Made by a program: the position numbers and the translations under genes | The notes under the pieces: model-generated | What the model was told of the DNA's origin: nothing | The model's database searches: none | What the model saw: only the letters and a program-made list of their open reading frames with translations | In this document: positions 16,911-27,250 of the stretch, one piece after another | How the letters are laid out: each line of letters starts with the position of its first letter | How positions within the stretch are numbered: the stretch's first letter is position 1 | Source: Lishizhenia tianjinensis | Lineage (GTDB): Bacteria > Bacteroidota > Bacteroidia > Flavobacteriales_D > Crocinitomicaceae | Length of the DNA: 64,000 nucleotides | NCBI RefSeq assembly: GCF_900116425.1 | Contig: NZ_FPAS01000002.1 | Span: 142,537-206,536, forward strand | Direction: 5' to 3'

Positions 16911-19436
16911 ATGGCAAAAGCAAAAAAAGAAAAACAAAGCTTTACTTTTAAAACAAAATTTTTCATCTACCTAATCATCTGGTTAGGTGCTATGTTACCG
17001 CTGTTGGGTATCCTTTATTTGCGTTACATTGTAACGGATGAAGAGGACTTACCGTCGGTGGCTATGTTAGAAAATCCACCGGAGTTACTGGCAACAGATA
17101 TTTTAGCTGATGACGGCGAAACATCTTTGGGTAAATTCTGGAAAATCAATAGAACTTCGGTTACCTATAACGAGATATCACCTTATGTAATTTCAGCATT
17201 GATCTCTACAGAGGATGAACGCTACCAAGATCACTCGGGTATTGATGCAAAGGCCGTGGGTAGAGCTTTGGCCAATATGGGACAAGCAGGAGGTGCTTCA
17301 ACCATCTCGCAGCAGCTGGCGAAATTGATTTTTACCTTGGCACAAAGGGATAAAGAAAGAGCTGCAGCATTGTTGGATGATCCTGAAAAAGAAAGTAAAA
17401 GAGAGGTTAGTGGCTTGGAAGGGCGACTATATGAAAAAGTACAAGAGAACATTATTGCTTTAAGATTAGAAGAAAAATACACCAAAGAAGAAATCATTAC
17501 CATGTACTTAAATCAATTTGATTTCTTGTACAATGCTGTGGGAATTGCTTCGGCCTCAAGGGTATATTTCAATTGTAAACCAAAAGATTTAACCAAAGAA
17601 CAAGCAGCAATGTTGGTGGGGATGTGTAAGAATCCATCCTTCTATAACCCTCATTCTTTTAATGTAAGAAACTATGTGAAGCGCTATGCGAATTACAATA
17701 ATATTGCAGAGGAAGATGTGACCGAAGACCAAGCAAGGTCTTTGTTTGTGAAGGATTCTTTGCGCGCAGTTAATAGACGAAATACGGTTTTAGACCTTTG
17801 GAGAAAAAATAGTGAAAAAGGAAATGAAGCCTTGACTGCGACTATAGATTCAGACGAAGAAAGAGATAGTTTACAAAACTTAAACATAGTTACCGACTAC
17901 CAACGTGTGGATCACAAAGAAGGTATAGCTACCTACTTTAGAGAAACCTTGCGAAAAGAAGTGCAGGATGTTTTAAGTGCGAAAGATCAAGAAGGGAATT
18001 ATGTGTATGCTAAGCCTGATGGAACACCTTTCAATATTTATGAAGATGGTCTGAAAATTTACACAACCATCAATGCTGATTTACAAAAGCACGCAGAATA
18101 TGCTGTTCATAAGCATTTGTCTGAGACGCTGCAAAATGAGTTCACAAAAAATAACAAAAGAACAAAACATTTTCCCTTTTCAAACCGATTAACAAAAGAC
18201 CAAATAGATAATATAGTTAATTCAGCAATGAAGCGTTCTGAGCGTTATAAATTGTTGAAATCAAAAGGCTTGTCACATGGCCAAATAGTCAAGGAATTTA
18301 ATGAGCCAACGGAAATGACAGTTTTCTCGTGGAAGGGAGATATAGACACCATCATGTCACCTTTGGATAGTATACTCTACTATAAAAATTTCTTGCAAGC
18401 GGGTATGATTTCTATTCAACCGCAAACCGGTTTTGTGAAAGCATGGGTAGGTGGTACAGATTTAAATCACTTTGCTTATGATCACGTGAAACAAGGGAAG
18501 CGTCAGGTAGGTTCTACCATCAAACCTTTTGTGTATTCAGCGGCTATGAGATTTGGTGTGGTGACAAAATGTTCTACTTTCCCAGATATTGCATATTGTG
18601 TGGATGTGAATGATCAGAACAATCCGGATAAACTAAAATCATGGTGTCCGGGTAACTCGGGTGCGGATTTAACAGGTAAACCTATAACCGTTGGTCATGG
18701 TATCGCAAATTCTATGAACAACATTACTGTAGCGGTAATGTCTAAAATGGGGGGTACTGCCGGACCACAAGCTGTTGCAAAATTGATGGAAGATCTTAAC
18801 ATTACTTTGCGTAAAGAAGATGTCGTACCAGCCATGTGTTTGGGGGTAATGGATTTGTCTTTGTTCGAACTTGTTGCAGCTCAAGCCACTTTTGTGAACA
18901 AAGGAATTTATAATGCACCCACTATTTTATTGAGAATAGAAGATAGAAACGGAAATACGATTTACGAAGCTCAACCGAATTCTAAAGAGGCAATGTCAGA
19001 AGAATTGGCCTATGCAACTCTTTCTTTAATGAAGGGGGTTGTAGATCGAGGAACGGGTGCAAGCTTAAGAGGAACTTACAGACCTTGGGGAGGAATTACC
19101 TATCCAACCGCTGGTAAAACCGGAACAACGCAAAATAACTCAGACGGTTGGTTTATGGGCTTAACACCAGACCTTGCTACAGGAGTTTGGGTTGGAGCAG
19201 AAGATAGAGGTGTACACTTTAGAAGTATGCAGTGGGGACAAGGAGCCCGTATGGCTTTACCGATTTATGGGTACTATATGCAGAAGGTCTACAAAGACCC
19301 AAAAATTAAGATCTCCAAAGAGGATTTTGAGATGCCTATCAATTACCAAAATTCTGTGTATAATTGTAGCGGCGAGAATAACAATGATGGGTCAGGTGGT
19401 ACTACCAATGAGGATCCAGACCTAGATTTATTTTAA
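16911..19436 (+). CDS. Penicillin-binding protein 1A (class A)
   Basis: About 841 aa from the ATG at 16911 (MAKAKKEKQSFTFK); the frame extends to 16818 but gives a non-natural N-terminus. One membrane anchor (about residues 20-42) precedes a GT51 transglycosylase domain with the catalytic Glu101 in TEDERYQDHSGID and STISQQLAK near 130. The transpeptidase domain has the three penicillin-binding motifs: S535 in STIKPF, S601 in SMN, and KTG at 736. The enzyme polymerises and crosslinks peptidoglycan in the periplasm. The CoA-transferase gene follows after only 3 bases. Confidence 0.95.
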   Translation: MAKAKKEKQSFTFKTKFFIYLIIWLGAMLPLLGILYLRYIVTDEEDLPSVAMLENPPELLATDILADDGETSLGKFWKINRTSVTYNEISPYVISALISTEDERYQDHSGIDAKAVGRALANMGQAGGASTISQQLAKLIFTLAQRDKERAAALLDDPEKESKREVSGLEGRLYEKVQENIIALRLEEKYTKEEIITMYLNQFDFLYNAVGIASASRVYFNCKPKDLTKEQAAMLVGMCKNPSFYNPHSFNVRNYVKRYANYNNIAEEDVTEDQARSLFVKDSLRAVNRRNTVLDLWRKNSEKGNEALTATIDSDEERDSLQNLNIVTDYQRVDHKEGIATYFRETLRKEVQDVLSAKDQEGNYVYAKPDGTPFNIYEDGLKIYTTINADLQKHAEYAVHKHLSETLQNEFTKNNKRTKHFPFSNRLTKDQIDNIVNSAMKRSERYKLLKSKGLSHGQIVKEFNEPTEMTVFSWKGDIDTIMSPLDSILYYKNFLQAGMISIQPQTGFVKAWVGGTDLNHFAYDHVKQGKRQVGSTIKPFVYSAAMRFGVVTKCSTFPDIAYCVDVNDQNNPDKLKSWCPGNSGADLTGKPITVGHGIANSMNNITVAVMSKMGGTAGPQAVAKLMEDLNITLRKEDVVPAMCLGVMDLSLFELVAAQATFVNKGIYNAPTILLRIEDRNGNTIYEAQPNSKEAMSEELAYATLSLMKGVVDRGTGASLRGTYRPWGGITYPTAGKTGTTQNNSDGWFMGLTPDLATGVWVGAEDRGVHFRSMQWGQGARMALPIYGYYMQKVYKDPKIKISKEDFEMPINYQNSVYNCSGENNNDGSGGTTNEDPDLDLF

Positions 19437-19439
19437 GAT

Positions 19440-20135
19440 ATGAACAAAGTTGTAAATAACGTAGAAGATGCTTGTAAAGGCATAGAGAGTGGAATGACCC
19501 TTATGTTGGGTGGTTTCGGTTTGTGTGGAATTCCAGAAAATTCAATTGCGCAATTGGTTAAAATGGGCGTGAAGGATTTAACGTGTATTTCAAACAATGC
19601 CGGAGTAGATGATTTTGGATTAGGCCTACTTTTACAAGGGAAGCAAATCAAGAAAATGGTTTCTTCTTACGTGGGAGAAAACGATGAGTTCGAACGTCAA
19701 ATGTTATCGGGAGAATTAGAAGTAGATTTAATTCCTCAAGGTTCTTTGGCAGAACGTTGTAGAGCAGGAGGAGCAGGAATCCCAGCTTTCTTTACGCCTG
19801 CAGGTTACGGAACAGAAGTGGCTGAAGGAAAAGAAGTAAGAGAATTCAACGGAAAACCGCATATTTTAGAAACGGCATTAACGGCAGATTTCGCTATCGT
19901 CAAAGCTTGGAAAGGAGATACAGAAGGTAACTTGGTGTTCAAGGCTACCGCACGTAACTTCAACCCTATGATGGCTATGGCAGGAAAAATTACCATTGCG
20001 GAGGTGGAAGAGTTAGTACCAGCTGGTGAGTTAGATCCAAACGAGATCCATACACCAGGAATTTTTGTTCAGCGCATCTTTAAAGGTGAAACTTTCGAAA
20101 AGAGAATCGAACAAAGAACGGTACGTCAAAAATAA
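19440..20135 (+). CDS. scoA: 3-oxoacid CoA-transferase subunit A
   Basis: A 231-aa alpha subunit that transfers CoA between succinate or acetate and a 3-oxoacid such as acetoacetate. Typical features are [17 protein letters not shown] near the N-terminus, the glycine-rich [21 protein letters not shown] stretch (about residues 102-122) and the [21 protein letters not shown] block. The partner subunit follows 27 bases downstream. It works in ketone-body or butanoate metabolism in the cytoplasm. Confidence 0.95.
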   Translation: MNKVVNNVEDACKGIESGMTLMLGGFGLCGIPENSIAQLVKMGVKDLTCISNNAGVDDFGLGLLLQGKQIKKMVSSYVGENDEFERQMLSGELEVDLIPQGSLAERCRAGGAGIPAFFTPAGYGTEVAEGKEVREFNGKPHILETALTADFAIVKAWKGDTEGNLVFKATARNFNPMMAMAGKITIAEVEELVPAGELDPNEIHTPGIFVQRIFKGETFEKRIEQRTVRQK

Positions 20136-20162
20136 TTTCCAACCTTCAAAAATTAGATACAA

Positions 20163-20819
20163 ATGGCTTTAGATAAAACAGGTATAGCAAAAAGAATTGC
20201 ACAAGAATTACAAGATGGTTGGTACGTTAACCTAGGTATTGGTATCCCAACGCTTGTGGCAAACTACATCCCAGAAGATATAGAAGTTGAATTTCAATCT
20301 GAAAATGGAATCTTGGGTATGGGACCTTTCCCTTTTGAAGGGGAAGAAGATGCAGATTTAATCAATGCAGGTAAACAAACTATTACGGCTCGACCAGGAG
20401 CGGTGTTCTTTGATTCTGCAACTTCTTTTGCAATGATACGCGGACAACACGTTCAATTAACCGTATTGGGTGCGATGGAAGTAGCGCAAAATGGTGATAT
20501 CGCAAACTGGAAAATTCCAGGGAAAATGGTAAAAGGTATGGGGGGAGCTATGGATTTAGTAGCCTCAGCAGAAAATATCATTGTGGCCATGATGCACACC
20601 AACAAAGCAGGTGAGTCTAAAATTTTAAAAGAATGTTCATTACCCTTAACAGGTGTTGGATGTGTAAAGAAAGTGGTAACGAATTTGGCGGTTTTAGAAA
20701 TTAAAGACGGACAATTCCACTTGGTAGAAAGAGCTCCAGGCGTTAGCGTTGAAGAAATTATTGCAGCAACTGAGGGCGACCTTGTTGTACCAGACAACGT
20801 ACCTGAAATGAACATTTAA
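20163..20819 (+). CDS. scoB: 3-oxoacid CoA-transferase subunit B
   Basis: A 218-aa beta subunit. The catalytic glutamate that forms the CoA thioester lies in the QSENGILGMGPFP motif (about residue 51). The glycine-rich LGIGIPTLVANYIP stretch and VLGAMEVAQNGDIANW block are also typical. It forms a heteromer with the product of the gene before it. Confidence 0.95.
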   Translation: MALDKTGIAKRIAQELQDGWYVNLGIGIPTLVANYIPEDIEVEFQSENGILGMGPFPFEGEEDADLINAGKQTITARPGAVFFDSATSFAMIRGQHVQLTVLGAMEVAQNGDIANWKIPGKMVKGMGGAMDLVASAENIIVAMMHTNKAGESKILKECSLPLTGVGCVKKVVTNLAVLEIKDGQFHLVERAPGVSVEEIIAATEGDLVVPDNVPEMNI

Positions 20820-20828
20820 TTCTAATCA

Positions 20829-21542
20829 ATGAAAAAATTATCCATACTTATACCTGCTTACAACGAGGAAAACACAATTCAAGTTATTCTAGACAAAGTT
20901 CAAGAAGTTGAATTGATCAATGATATTAAAAAGGAAATCGTAATTGTAAACGATTGTTCTAAAGATAAAACGGTAGAGCGAATAGAAGAGTACATGGAGC
21001 GCAACCCGCACATGGATATTCGTTTCTTTAGTCAAGACAGAAACCAAGGAAAGGGAGCGGCAATTAACCGCGCTATTCAAGAGGCAACGGGTGACTATAT
21101 TATCGTTCAAGACGCCGATTTAGAATACGATCCGCACGAATATAACTTGTTGTTGAAGCCTGTTTTTATGGATAACGCAGATGTGGTTTATGGTTCTCGT
21201 TTCGTAGGAGCACAACCGCACAGAATCTTGTTTTTCTGGCATTCTATAGGTAATAAATTCTTAACCATGTTGTCTAACATGATGACGAATTTGAATTTAA
21301 CCGATATGGAAACGTGCTACAAGTTGATCAGAACCTCTATTGCTCAAGATATCAAAATCAAAGAAAATCGATTTGGTATAGAGCCAGAGATTACAGCAAA
21401 ATTGGCAAGAGTTAAGAAAATTAGAATTTATGAAGTAGGTATTTCTTACTACGGTAGAACCTACGAAGAAGGTAAAAAAATAGGCTGGAAAGATGGTTTC
21501 AGAGCCATCTACTGTATCTTCAAATACAAGTTCTCAAAATAA
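20829..21542 (+). CDS. Glycosyltransferase family 2 (dolichyl-phosphate-mannose synthase-like)
   Basis: A 237-aa GT-A fold transferase. It begins [16 protein letters not shown]. The nucleotide-sugar site is the DXD-like [12 protein letters not shown] near residue 96, and [17 protein letters not shown] precedes it. The [20 protein letters not shown] ending resembles polyprenyl-phosphate glycosyltransferases. There is no transmembrane segment, so it probably acts at the inner face of the membrane. A terminator follows directly. Confidence 0.9.
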   Translation: MKKLSILIPAYNEENTIQVILDKVQEVELINDIKKEIVIVNDCSKDKTVERIEEYMERNPHMDIRFFSQDRNQGKGAAINRAIQEATGDYIIVQDADLEYDPHEYNLLLKPVFMDNADVVYGSRFVGAQPHRILFFWHSIGNKFLTMLSNMMTNLNLTDMETCYKLIRTSIAQDIKIKENRFGIEPEITAKLARVKKIRIYEVGISYYGRTYEEGKKIGWKDGFRAIYCIFKYKFSK

Positions 21543-21545
21543 TCT

Positions 21546-21573
21546 AAAGGAAGGCGAAAGTCTTCCTTTTTTT
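21546..21573 (+). terminator. Terminator after the GT2 gene
   Basis: The stem AAAGGAAG / CTTCCTTT with an 8-base loop is followed by a run of T immediately after the GT2 stop. Confidence 0.9.
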
Positions 21574-21926
21574 ATGCTCCCTCCTCCCTCTGTTGCTCCC
21601 CACTCTTGCTCAATACTCTTGCTCAATACTGTTCCTGCATCCTTATCGTGCTTTCCGCTAAAGTTCACCTTGCTCAACTAAGTTTAGCTAAGTTTATTTT
21701 TAGCTTCTTTTAGTCGCTAAAAAGCACTAAGCTACACTAGGTCTGCTCAAGGCAAAGCTGCCGCTCCTATCACGGGCTGAAATACAGTTGGGAGAGTGAG
21801 AAAATCAGTTGGGAGAGTGAGTATGGAGTATGATAGATGAATCCTTGAATCGTTGAATCGTTGAATCTTCGAATCGTTGAATCATTGAATCATTGAATCT
21901 TCGAATCTTTGAATTGTTGAATCCCA
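21574..21926. repeat. Gene-free gap with several intergenic repeats
   Basis: No gene is seen here. Bases 21839-21926 are an array of about eleven 8-bp units (GAATCGTT, GAATCATT, GAATCTTC and close variants) that ends at the stop codon of the EnvC-like gene. A 16-bp direct repeat, CAGTTGGGAGAGTGAG, occurs at 21785-21800 and 21806-21821. The block at 21758-21778, read on the minus strand, resembles the GATAGAAATGG-type element found in other gaps. Near 21600 the phrase TTGCTCAATACT is repeated. Confidence 0.8.
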
Positions 21927-23222
21927 CTAAGATCGCGCTATCCACAAATTCGGGTTCAAACGCTCTACACCATTTTCCGTAATGACGTGTATCTCGAAGT
22001 GCACTACAGATAATTCTCCGTCTTTAGAAGGCAATAGAGAGCCGATTACTTGCTTGCTGTCTAATTGCATGCCCTTGGTTACATAAACCTCCTGTAAGTT
22101 GGCGTAAACGGTTCTATAGTTACCGTGCTTTACAATCACAACCTTTCCTCCTCCAGAAATACTAAATACACTGGTTACTTCTCCTTTAAACACTACACGT
22201 ACTTGTGCATTTTTCGGAGAGCTGATATCTACTCCATTGTTGTTGGTAAACACGTTGTTTAAGGTTGGGTGAGGGTTTCTTCCGTAATTCTCTGTGATGG
22301 TACCGCGTTCTACAGGCCAAGGTAATCTACCTTTGTTTTGATCAAAACCATTGCTCTCATCCAATTTGTCGGCTGTTTCTGGCAAGGGTTCCGGACTTTT
22401 ACCTCCTTCAGCTTTTTGACGTGCTAATTCTTCTCTACGCAAACGTTCTTTTTCTTTTCGTATGCGTTCAAGTCGGGCTTGTTCTGCTGCTATTTCCTTT
22501 CGTATAGCCTCCTGAATCTTTGCCTGTAATTGTGCCTTCTTTACTTCCTGGTCATGGAGGTTTTTACGTAAACTCTCTTCTTCTGCCTTTAATTCTTGGT
22601 ATAGATTTTCTTGTTGTTGTTTGGCCTGTACCAAGGCTTCTCGTTCTTCCTTCTTTTTAGCCAGTAACTCAAGTTTTTTAACCTTCTCTTTTTCTAAGTC
22701 TTCTATGTCAGATTGCAGGGCATTCATCTTCTGATGTATCACCGTCAATTGCTTTTTCTGAACCTCTGTAAGTTTTTCCAAATAAAGTTTTCTCTTCTTG
22801 GCCTCCTCTATAGTTTCAGAACTAAAAATATACATCAATTGCCCGTACTTACTTCTGCGTTTGTAAGCAAATAAAAGAAGTTCCTTGTATTGATTTTTAA
22901 GTTTGTCTATGCTTTCGTTTAAGCCATCTATGGAAAGTGTTTTTTCCTTAATTGTGGCCTCTGTAGAGCGTATCTGGTTATCGAAGTTACGAAGTAATCG
23001 CTCCCTGTTTTTTACTTGATTGTTGAGTAATTTAAGTTCCTCTAATGAAAGTTTAGTGTCCTTACTAGAATTTTCTAATAAAGCTTTGGTAGCAGCAATT
23101 TGCTGCTCTAATTTAGCTTGTTCTTGCTTGAGTCTGTCAGATGTCTTTTGTGCCCAATAACTTCCAACAAGAAGTAGGGGTAGCACAAGGATTAATATTT
23201 TACTGACATTCTTCATAATCAT
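21927..23222 (-). CDS. EnvC-like murein hydrolase activator (coiled coil plus LytM domain)
   Basis: Up to 431 aa; ATG codons at 23222 and 23216 both fit. A signal or anchor segment (ILILVLPLLLVGSYWAQ) is followed by a long coiled coil (about residues 22-270) rich in Glu, Lys, Gln and Arg. A C-terminal M23/LytM domain covers about 305-431. Its metal site looks degraded: the HxxxD position reads NNGVDIS and the HxH position reads VVHFEIH. This is the state of EnvC, which activates amidases rather than cutting peptidoglycan itself. It is the last gene of the dut operon and overlaps the DUF4292 gene. Confidence 0.88.
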   Translation of the reverse strand: MIMKNVSKILILVLPLLLVGSYWAQKTSDRLKQEQAKLEQQIAATKALLENSSKDTKLSLEELKLLNNQVKNRERLLRNFDNQIRSTEATIKEKTLSIDGLNESIDKLKNQYKELLLFAYKRRSKYGQLMYIFSSETIEEAKKRKLYLEKLTEVQKKQLTVIHQKMNALQSDIEDLEKEKVKKLELLAKKKEEREALVQAKQQQENLYQELKAEEESLRKNLHDQEVKKAQLQAKIQEAIRKEIAAEQARLERIRKEKERLRREELARQKAEGGKSPEPLPETADKLDESNGFDQNKGRLPWPVERGTITENYGRNPHPTLNNVFTNNNGVDISSPKNAQVRVVFKGEVTSVFSISGGGKVVIVKHGNYRTVYANLQEVYVTKGMQLDSKQVIGSLLPSKDGELSVVHFEIHVITENGVERLNPNLWIARS

Positions 23223-24015
23223 CAGGTATAGCTAAATATAACTTTTTGCGTTGATTGACCTTCGTTTTGTTGTATTCCAATCCTATAGTAATAGTGTCTC
23301 TAGGGGTTGTAATTAATACATCTACAAACTCAGGTACACTTAAACTATCCACCATCTCTCGTTTTTTGTAATTAACCTCTATATGCGTTGTGTCTATAGG
23401 GTTCTCAATTACAATTTTGTCAAGGTTCTTAGCTTCCTTGTCTAGGTAATATAACAAGATAATATCGTCGTAATCTTCCTTTTTGTCGGCCTTTTTTATT
23501 TGGCGTTTCTTGTGACTAGAAATAATGTAATTGTACGGACTATTGATTTGGAAATACTTCTCATCCTTGTTCCAGTCTATAGGTTGCCCCAAGAATATTT
23601 CCTCTAAATTTCTTTGCTTAAACTCAACACCTAAAATACTCTTGAGGTAATCCATATTTTCTTGGATGTAGCACTTTTCTCTGCGATTAACCACCGTTAA
23701 AGTATCAGGGGTAATCATAGCCGTGAAAATCGGAATGTTGGCGTAGGTGATAAAAGCATTGATGGCACTATCTCTTCTAACACGTAAGGATGTCTTGAAA
23801 CTGTAAGAGACATGTCCATCCGAAAAATCAGTTGAAATTTTCGAGTAGAAATGTTCGGGTTTCAAAAGGGAGATACTATCGAGTATGTCAACCAAATCAT
23901 TGGTTTTCATACGCGGTAATTTGTCCAATTTATCATTCGCTTGTTGCACCCCACAAGATGTGAGTACGAGGGCAATTAGAGTTAAAGACAGTATTTTAGT
24001 AATACTTCTGTTCAT
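23200..24015 (-). CDS. DUF4292 lipoprotein
   Basis: A 271-aa protein with a lipobox (LVLTSC, cysteine 21). The DUF4292 pattern follows, with KTNDLVDILDSISLLKPEHFYSKIS near the N-terminus of the mature protein. The family resembles LolA/LolB-type envelope proteins in some analyses, but its function is not settled. It overlaps the TPR gene by 20 bases and the EnvC-like gene by 23, so the three are probably coupled and act in the same envelope process. Confidence 0.88.
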   Translation of the reverse strand: MNRSITKILSLTLIALVLTSCGVQQANDKLDKLPRMKTNDLVDILDSISLLKPEHFYSKISTDFSDGHVSYSFKTSLRVRRDSAINAFITYANIPIFTAMITPDTLTVVNRREKCYIQENMDYLKSILGVEFKQRNLEEIFLGQPIDWNKDEKYFQINSPYNYIISSHKKRQIKKADKKEDYDDIILLYYLDKEAKNLDKIVIENPIDTTHIEVNYKKREMVDSLSVPEFVDVLITTPRDTITIGLEYNKTKVNQRKKLYLAIPDDYEECQ

Positions 24016-25717
24016 AGAAGGTTTTTGTTTCTAATTTTTTATTAATGTTTAGGTTATTGGTTAAGAATTGTTGTGCTTTTCTCCATGCTGCCTCCGCTTC
24101 TGCTGGTTGTTGAAGTTGAAAATATACATCTCCTAATAAATCCCAAGCATTAGCATGTTCTGGGTAGGAAGAAAGAAAAGTCTCGAGCTTGTTTTGGGCA
24201 TCTGTATAGTTGCCATCAGCACTTGCTTTTAAAGCTTGAAAATACAATAAAATGTCAAGCTGAGAATTAACTTCTTGAAGATCTACCAATTTTGGTGCGC
24301 GGTAAAAATGTTGAAAGTGCAGTGCCGCAATTTGGTAATCTTGTTGCATAACACCTAGGTCTTTGGCTTCGGCCATAGAACTTTTGTATGATTTAATATC
24401 TCCCTCCAGTATTGCAAGGTGTGCTTGACTGATATGGTGTAAAAATTCTATGGTGTCTGAGGCTACTAATAAATAACTTTCCCCCATCTCTAAACTCTCC
24501 TTTGCAAGGTCTATTTCTTTATAATAGGCAAGTACTTGTGCATTCAAGAAGTAAAATTGTGGAAGCACGGGGTAGTTCTCCATGGCTTGATGAACACTTG
24601 CGTTTAAATTCCCAAACAAACCGAGTTGAGATTGTAAAAGGCTTAAGGATAACCACGATTGAAAATCATTAGGATTCTCCTCTAAGCGCTGTTGAGCCAA
24701 GTGTAAAACATTGTTGGCTTTCCCCACAGCCTTATAATATTTGTCAAGCGCATCCATTACAGGTGGATGATCAGAAAAGTTATTTTGGATGTTGTCTGCC
24801 AATTCCTTTATACTGTCTGCACTAAATACTTTTTGCTCTTGTAAAAACAATAAGTTTTCGGCGATGCTAAGTGCCGGAAGTGTTTTGCTTCTGATTCCCT
24901 TTTGTAAAACTTCTTGCTTTAGTTCATCTTCAATTGGAGGTTGTATTTTGAGTAAATACAAGTAGGTTGAAACATCTGTATACTCCTGTTTTAATTCTGA
25001 AAATAATCGTTTTTTAAACGTTTCTAAACTACTGGTTTTTATGTAGTGCCTTAATATATAAGTTTGTGTTTCAGGGTTGTAAGGGTCAGCTAGTCTTAGT
25101 TTTGTAATTTCTTCTTCTAAAAGGTCTTCTTGCCCAATTAAAGGCAACATTTCAATTTTTAATTTAGAGATTTGTGGGTTAACGCCCACCAATCCTTCAA
25201 CATTATTGAGCGCTTTAACGGCTTCTTTATACTTGCCTAACTGCACATTACATTGTGCATAGTAATATTGAAAATTGTAATCTCTGGGTTCGTTGTTCAC
25301 CACCATTTCCCAGTAGGGGAGCGCACGTTCAAATTCACCCAATTCCAAAAGTGTCATTGCCAAAACCTCGGCGTAATACATGTTTTTGGGATCTAAATCA
25401 TAGGCTTGTTGAAAATAGCTTTGCGCAATTAGTGGGTTGTTTTCGGCTAAGGCTAAATTTCCCAACGCAAAAAAGAGTGCGTCGTTTTCTGGTGTTTTTT
25501 CTACCAGAGAAAGGTAGATTTCTTTGGCTTCATTGTTATTTCCTGCCAATTGCAAGCGAAGTGCTTTGTGGAAATCTTCTATGTTAGGGTAGGCTTTTGC
25601 ACTTAAACTATGGGCATCATCTAGCGCTTGCTTCTTCAAGTCTTCAGGTTGAGCAACACCCCAAAAACTGGCCAAAACAAACGCTAAACAAATCCCTATG
25701 TAGTTTAATTTTATCAT
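23996..25717 (-). CDS. Exported TPR-repeat protein
   Basis: A 573-aa protein with a signal peptide (YIGICLAFVLASFWGVAQ). Tetratricopeptide repeats are visible through the length, for example ALFFALGNLALAENNPLIAQ, YYAEVLAMTLLELGEFERA and NAWDLLGDVYFQLQQPAEA. It probably acts as a periplasmic or outer-membrane scaffold. Its start overlaps the stop of the nucleotidyltransferase gene (ATGA type) and its end overlaps the DUF4292 gene. Confidence 0.85.
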   Translation of the reverse strand: MIKLNYIGICLAFVLASFWGVAQPEDLKKQALDDAHSLSAKAYPNIEDFHKALRLQLAGNNNEAKEIYLSLVEKTPENDALFFALGNLALAENNPLIAQSYFQQAYDLDPKNMYYAEVLAMTLLELGEFERALPYWEMVVNNEPRDYNFQYYYAQCNVQLGKYKEAVKALNNVEGLVGVNPQISKLKIEMLPLIGQEDLLEEEITKLRLADPYNPETQTYILRHYIKTSSLETFKKRLFSELKQEYTDVSTYLYLLKIQPPIEDELKQEVLQKGIRSKTLPALSIAENLLFLQEQKVFSADSIKELADNIQNNFSDHPPVMDALDKYYKAVGKANNVLHLAQQRLEENPNDFQSWLSLSLLQSQLGLFGNLNASVHQAMENYPVLPQFYFLNAQVLAYYKEIDLAKESLEMGESYLLVASDTIEFLHHISQAHLAILEGDIKSYKSSMAEAKDLGVMQQDYQIAALHFQHFYRAPKLVDLQEVNSQLDILLYFQALKASADGNYTDAQNKLETFLSSYPEHANAWDLLGDVYFQLQQPAEAEAAWRKAQQFLTNNLNINKKLETKTFYEQKYY

Positions 25718-26724
25718 TCAGTAATTTCACAGAAATCACCAATGCTAAGGTCTTTTGCTCTTCCTTCAAAAAGAACTTTGTTCCCTATCATGGCATTCTC
25801 TAATATAGCTTTATTGATGCGAGTATCTGCCTGAATATTTGTGTTTTTTAATATACTGTCTTCTACAGTTGTGTTTTTACCTACACTTACGTGCGGACCA
25901 ACAACTGAATTCTTAATCACAGCACCTTCGCCAATAAAACAAGGTTGGTTAATGATAGAATTTTCTATCACTGCAGAGGCATGAACGTTATTTATTCCTT
26001 TTTCTGCATCGTGTATCAATACGCGTTGGTTGGTTTCTACCGTAACTTTCTTGTTACCACAATCCATCCATTCGCTAACTTCTCCAGGGAAACATTTGTT
26101 CCCTTTCTCTGTCATACGTTTTAAAGCATCAGGCAATTGGTATTCACCACCTTTAATAACGTCGTTGTCTATTAAGTATTCTAATTCTGTTCTTAAGTCT
26201 TTTCCTTCCTTGAAGTAGTAAATTCCTATCATAGCAAGGTCAGAAACGAAAGTCTGAGGCTTCTCAACAAAATCGATGATCTCACCAGCTTCATTCATTT
26301 TAATTACCCCAAATGCAGAAGGGTTATCGATTTGCTTTACCCAGAATATAGCATCTGCGTCTTTGTTTAATTCAAAGTCCGCTTTAAACAAAGTGTCGGC
26401 AAAAGCAACGGTAACCGGACCATCCAACAATTCTTTGGCACACATTACTGCATGTGCAGTTCCCAAAGGTTCTTCTTGGTGGTGTATAGATCCTTGCGCA
26501 CCCAAACTTGCCGCAACGGCTAACAATTCTTCTTCTACTGCTTTTCCAAAATCACCGATTACAAAGGCAATATCGGTTACTTTTTCTGGCGACATAGCCG
26601 CGATATCTTCCACCAAACGGTGAACGATAGGTTTTCCAGCAACAGGTACTAGAGGTTTAGGTACAGTTAGTGTGTGAGGTCTTAGGCGAGATCCTCTTCC
26701 CGCCATAGGAACGATAATTTTCAT
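25714..26724 (-). CDS. Sugar-phosphate nucleotidyltransferase with left-handed beta-helix
   Basis: A 336-aa protein. The N-terminal transferase domain begins with IIVPMAGRGSRLRPHTLTVPKPLVPVAGKPI, which is the nucleotide-binding pattern of NTP:sugar-1-phosphate transferases. The C-terminal part (about 245-330) has hexapeptide-type repeats such as IINQPCFIGEGAVIKNSVVGPHVSVG. The exact sugar cannot be told; glucose-1-phosphate is a common substrate. It sits 5 bases after dut and is coupled to the TPR gene. Confidence 0.9.
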   Translation of the reverse strand: MKIIVPMAGRGSRLRPHTLTVPKPLVPVAGKPIVHRLVEDIAAMSPEKVTDIAFVIGDFGKAVEEELLAVAASLGAQGSIHHQEEPLGTAHAVMCAKELLDGPVTVAFADTLFKADFELNKDADAIFWVKQIDNPSAFGVIKMNEAGEIIDFVEKPQTFVSDLAMIGIYYFKEGKDLRTELEYLIDNDVIKGGEYQLPDALKRMTEKGNKCFPGEVSEWMDCGNKKVTVETNQRVLIHDAEKGINNVHASAVIENSIINQPCFIGEGAVIKNSVVGPHVSVGKNTTVEDSILKNTNIQADTRINKAILENAMIGNKVLFEGRAKDLSIGDFCEITE

Positions 26725-26729
26725 AGTAA

Positions 26730-27164
26730 TTATTTAACGCCAGTGCTGCCAAATCCGCCAGCACCTCTTTCGGTTTCAGATAAATTTTCAGCTTCTTCCC
26801 ATTGGGCTTGTTCGAATTTTGCAAAAACAATCTGCGCAATTCTTTCGCCTTTTTCTATGGTAAAAGCTTCATTCGATAAGTTAATGAGTATCACACCTAC
26901 TTCTCCGCGGTAGTCCGCATCTATCGTACCTGGAGAGTTTAATACAGTAATTCCCTTTTTCAATGCCAATCCACTACGCGGACGAACTTGCGCTTCATAA
27001 CCTTCTGGAATCTCCAAAAACAAACCTGTTTTTACCAAGGCCCTTTCTAAGGGTTGAAGGGTTATACTTTCCTCTACGTTTGCTCTAACGTCTACTCCTG
27101 CAGATGCTGAGGTTTCGTATTGAGGTAAAGAAAATTCTGATGTGTTGATTACCTTAACTTTCAT
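26730..27164 (-). CDS. dut: dUTP diphosphatase
   Basis: A 144-aa trimeric dUTPase. The start is the ATG at 27164 (MKVKVINTS); an upstream in-frame ATG adds eight unlikely residues. The family motifs appear in order: [46 protein letters not shown] and, at the C-terminus, [10 protein letters not shown]. It removes dUTP and provides dUMP for thymidylate. It is the first gene of an operon with envelope genes and has a promoter box almost on its start codon. Confidence 0.96.
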   Translation of the reverse strand: MKVKVINTSEFSLPQYETSASAGVDVRANVEESITLQPLERALVKTGLFLEIPEGYEAQVRPRSGLALKKGITVLNSPGTIDADYRGEVGVILINLSNEAFTIEKGERIAQIVFAKFEQAQWEEAENLSETERGAGGFGSTGVK

Positions 27165-27170
27165 AGTTTG

Positions 27171-27178
27171 CAAATGTA
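27171..27178 (-). promoter_or_regulatory. -7 promoter box before dut
   Basis: TACATTTG on the minus strand matches TAnnTTTG. It is six bases from the dut ATG, so the transcript would have almost no leader. Confidence 0.5.
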
Positions 27179-27250
27179 ATGAAAACAAACGAAAATTTGG
27201 AGGGCCTTTGATGGTCGGTAAAGGATAGTTTTACAGCTTTTATTAAACGC

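Noticed and set aside
20453-20815. Minus-strand frame of 120 aa inside scoB
   Set aside because: It is a shadow of a well-supported gene on the other strand, with low-complexity Ser/Thr/Ala composition.
21839-21926. CRISPR array
   Set aside because: Units are 8 bp with no spacers, and no cas genes are present; it is a simple tandem array.
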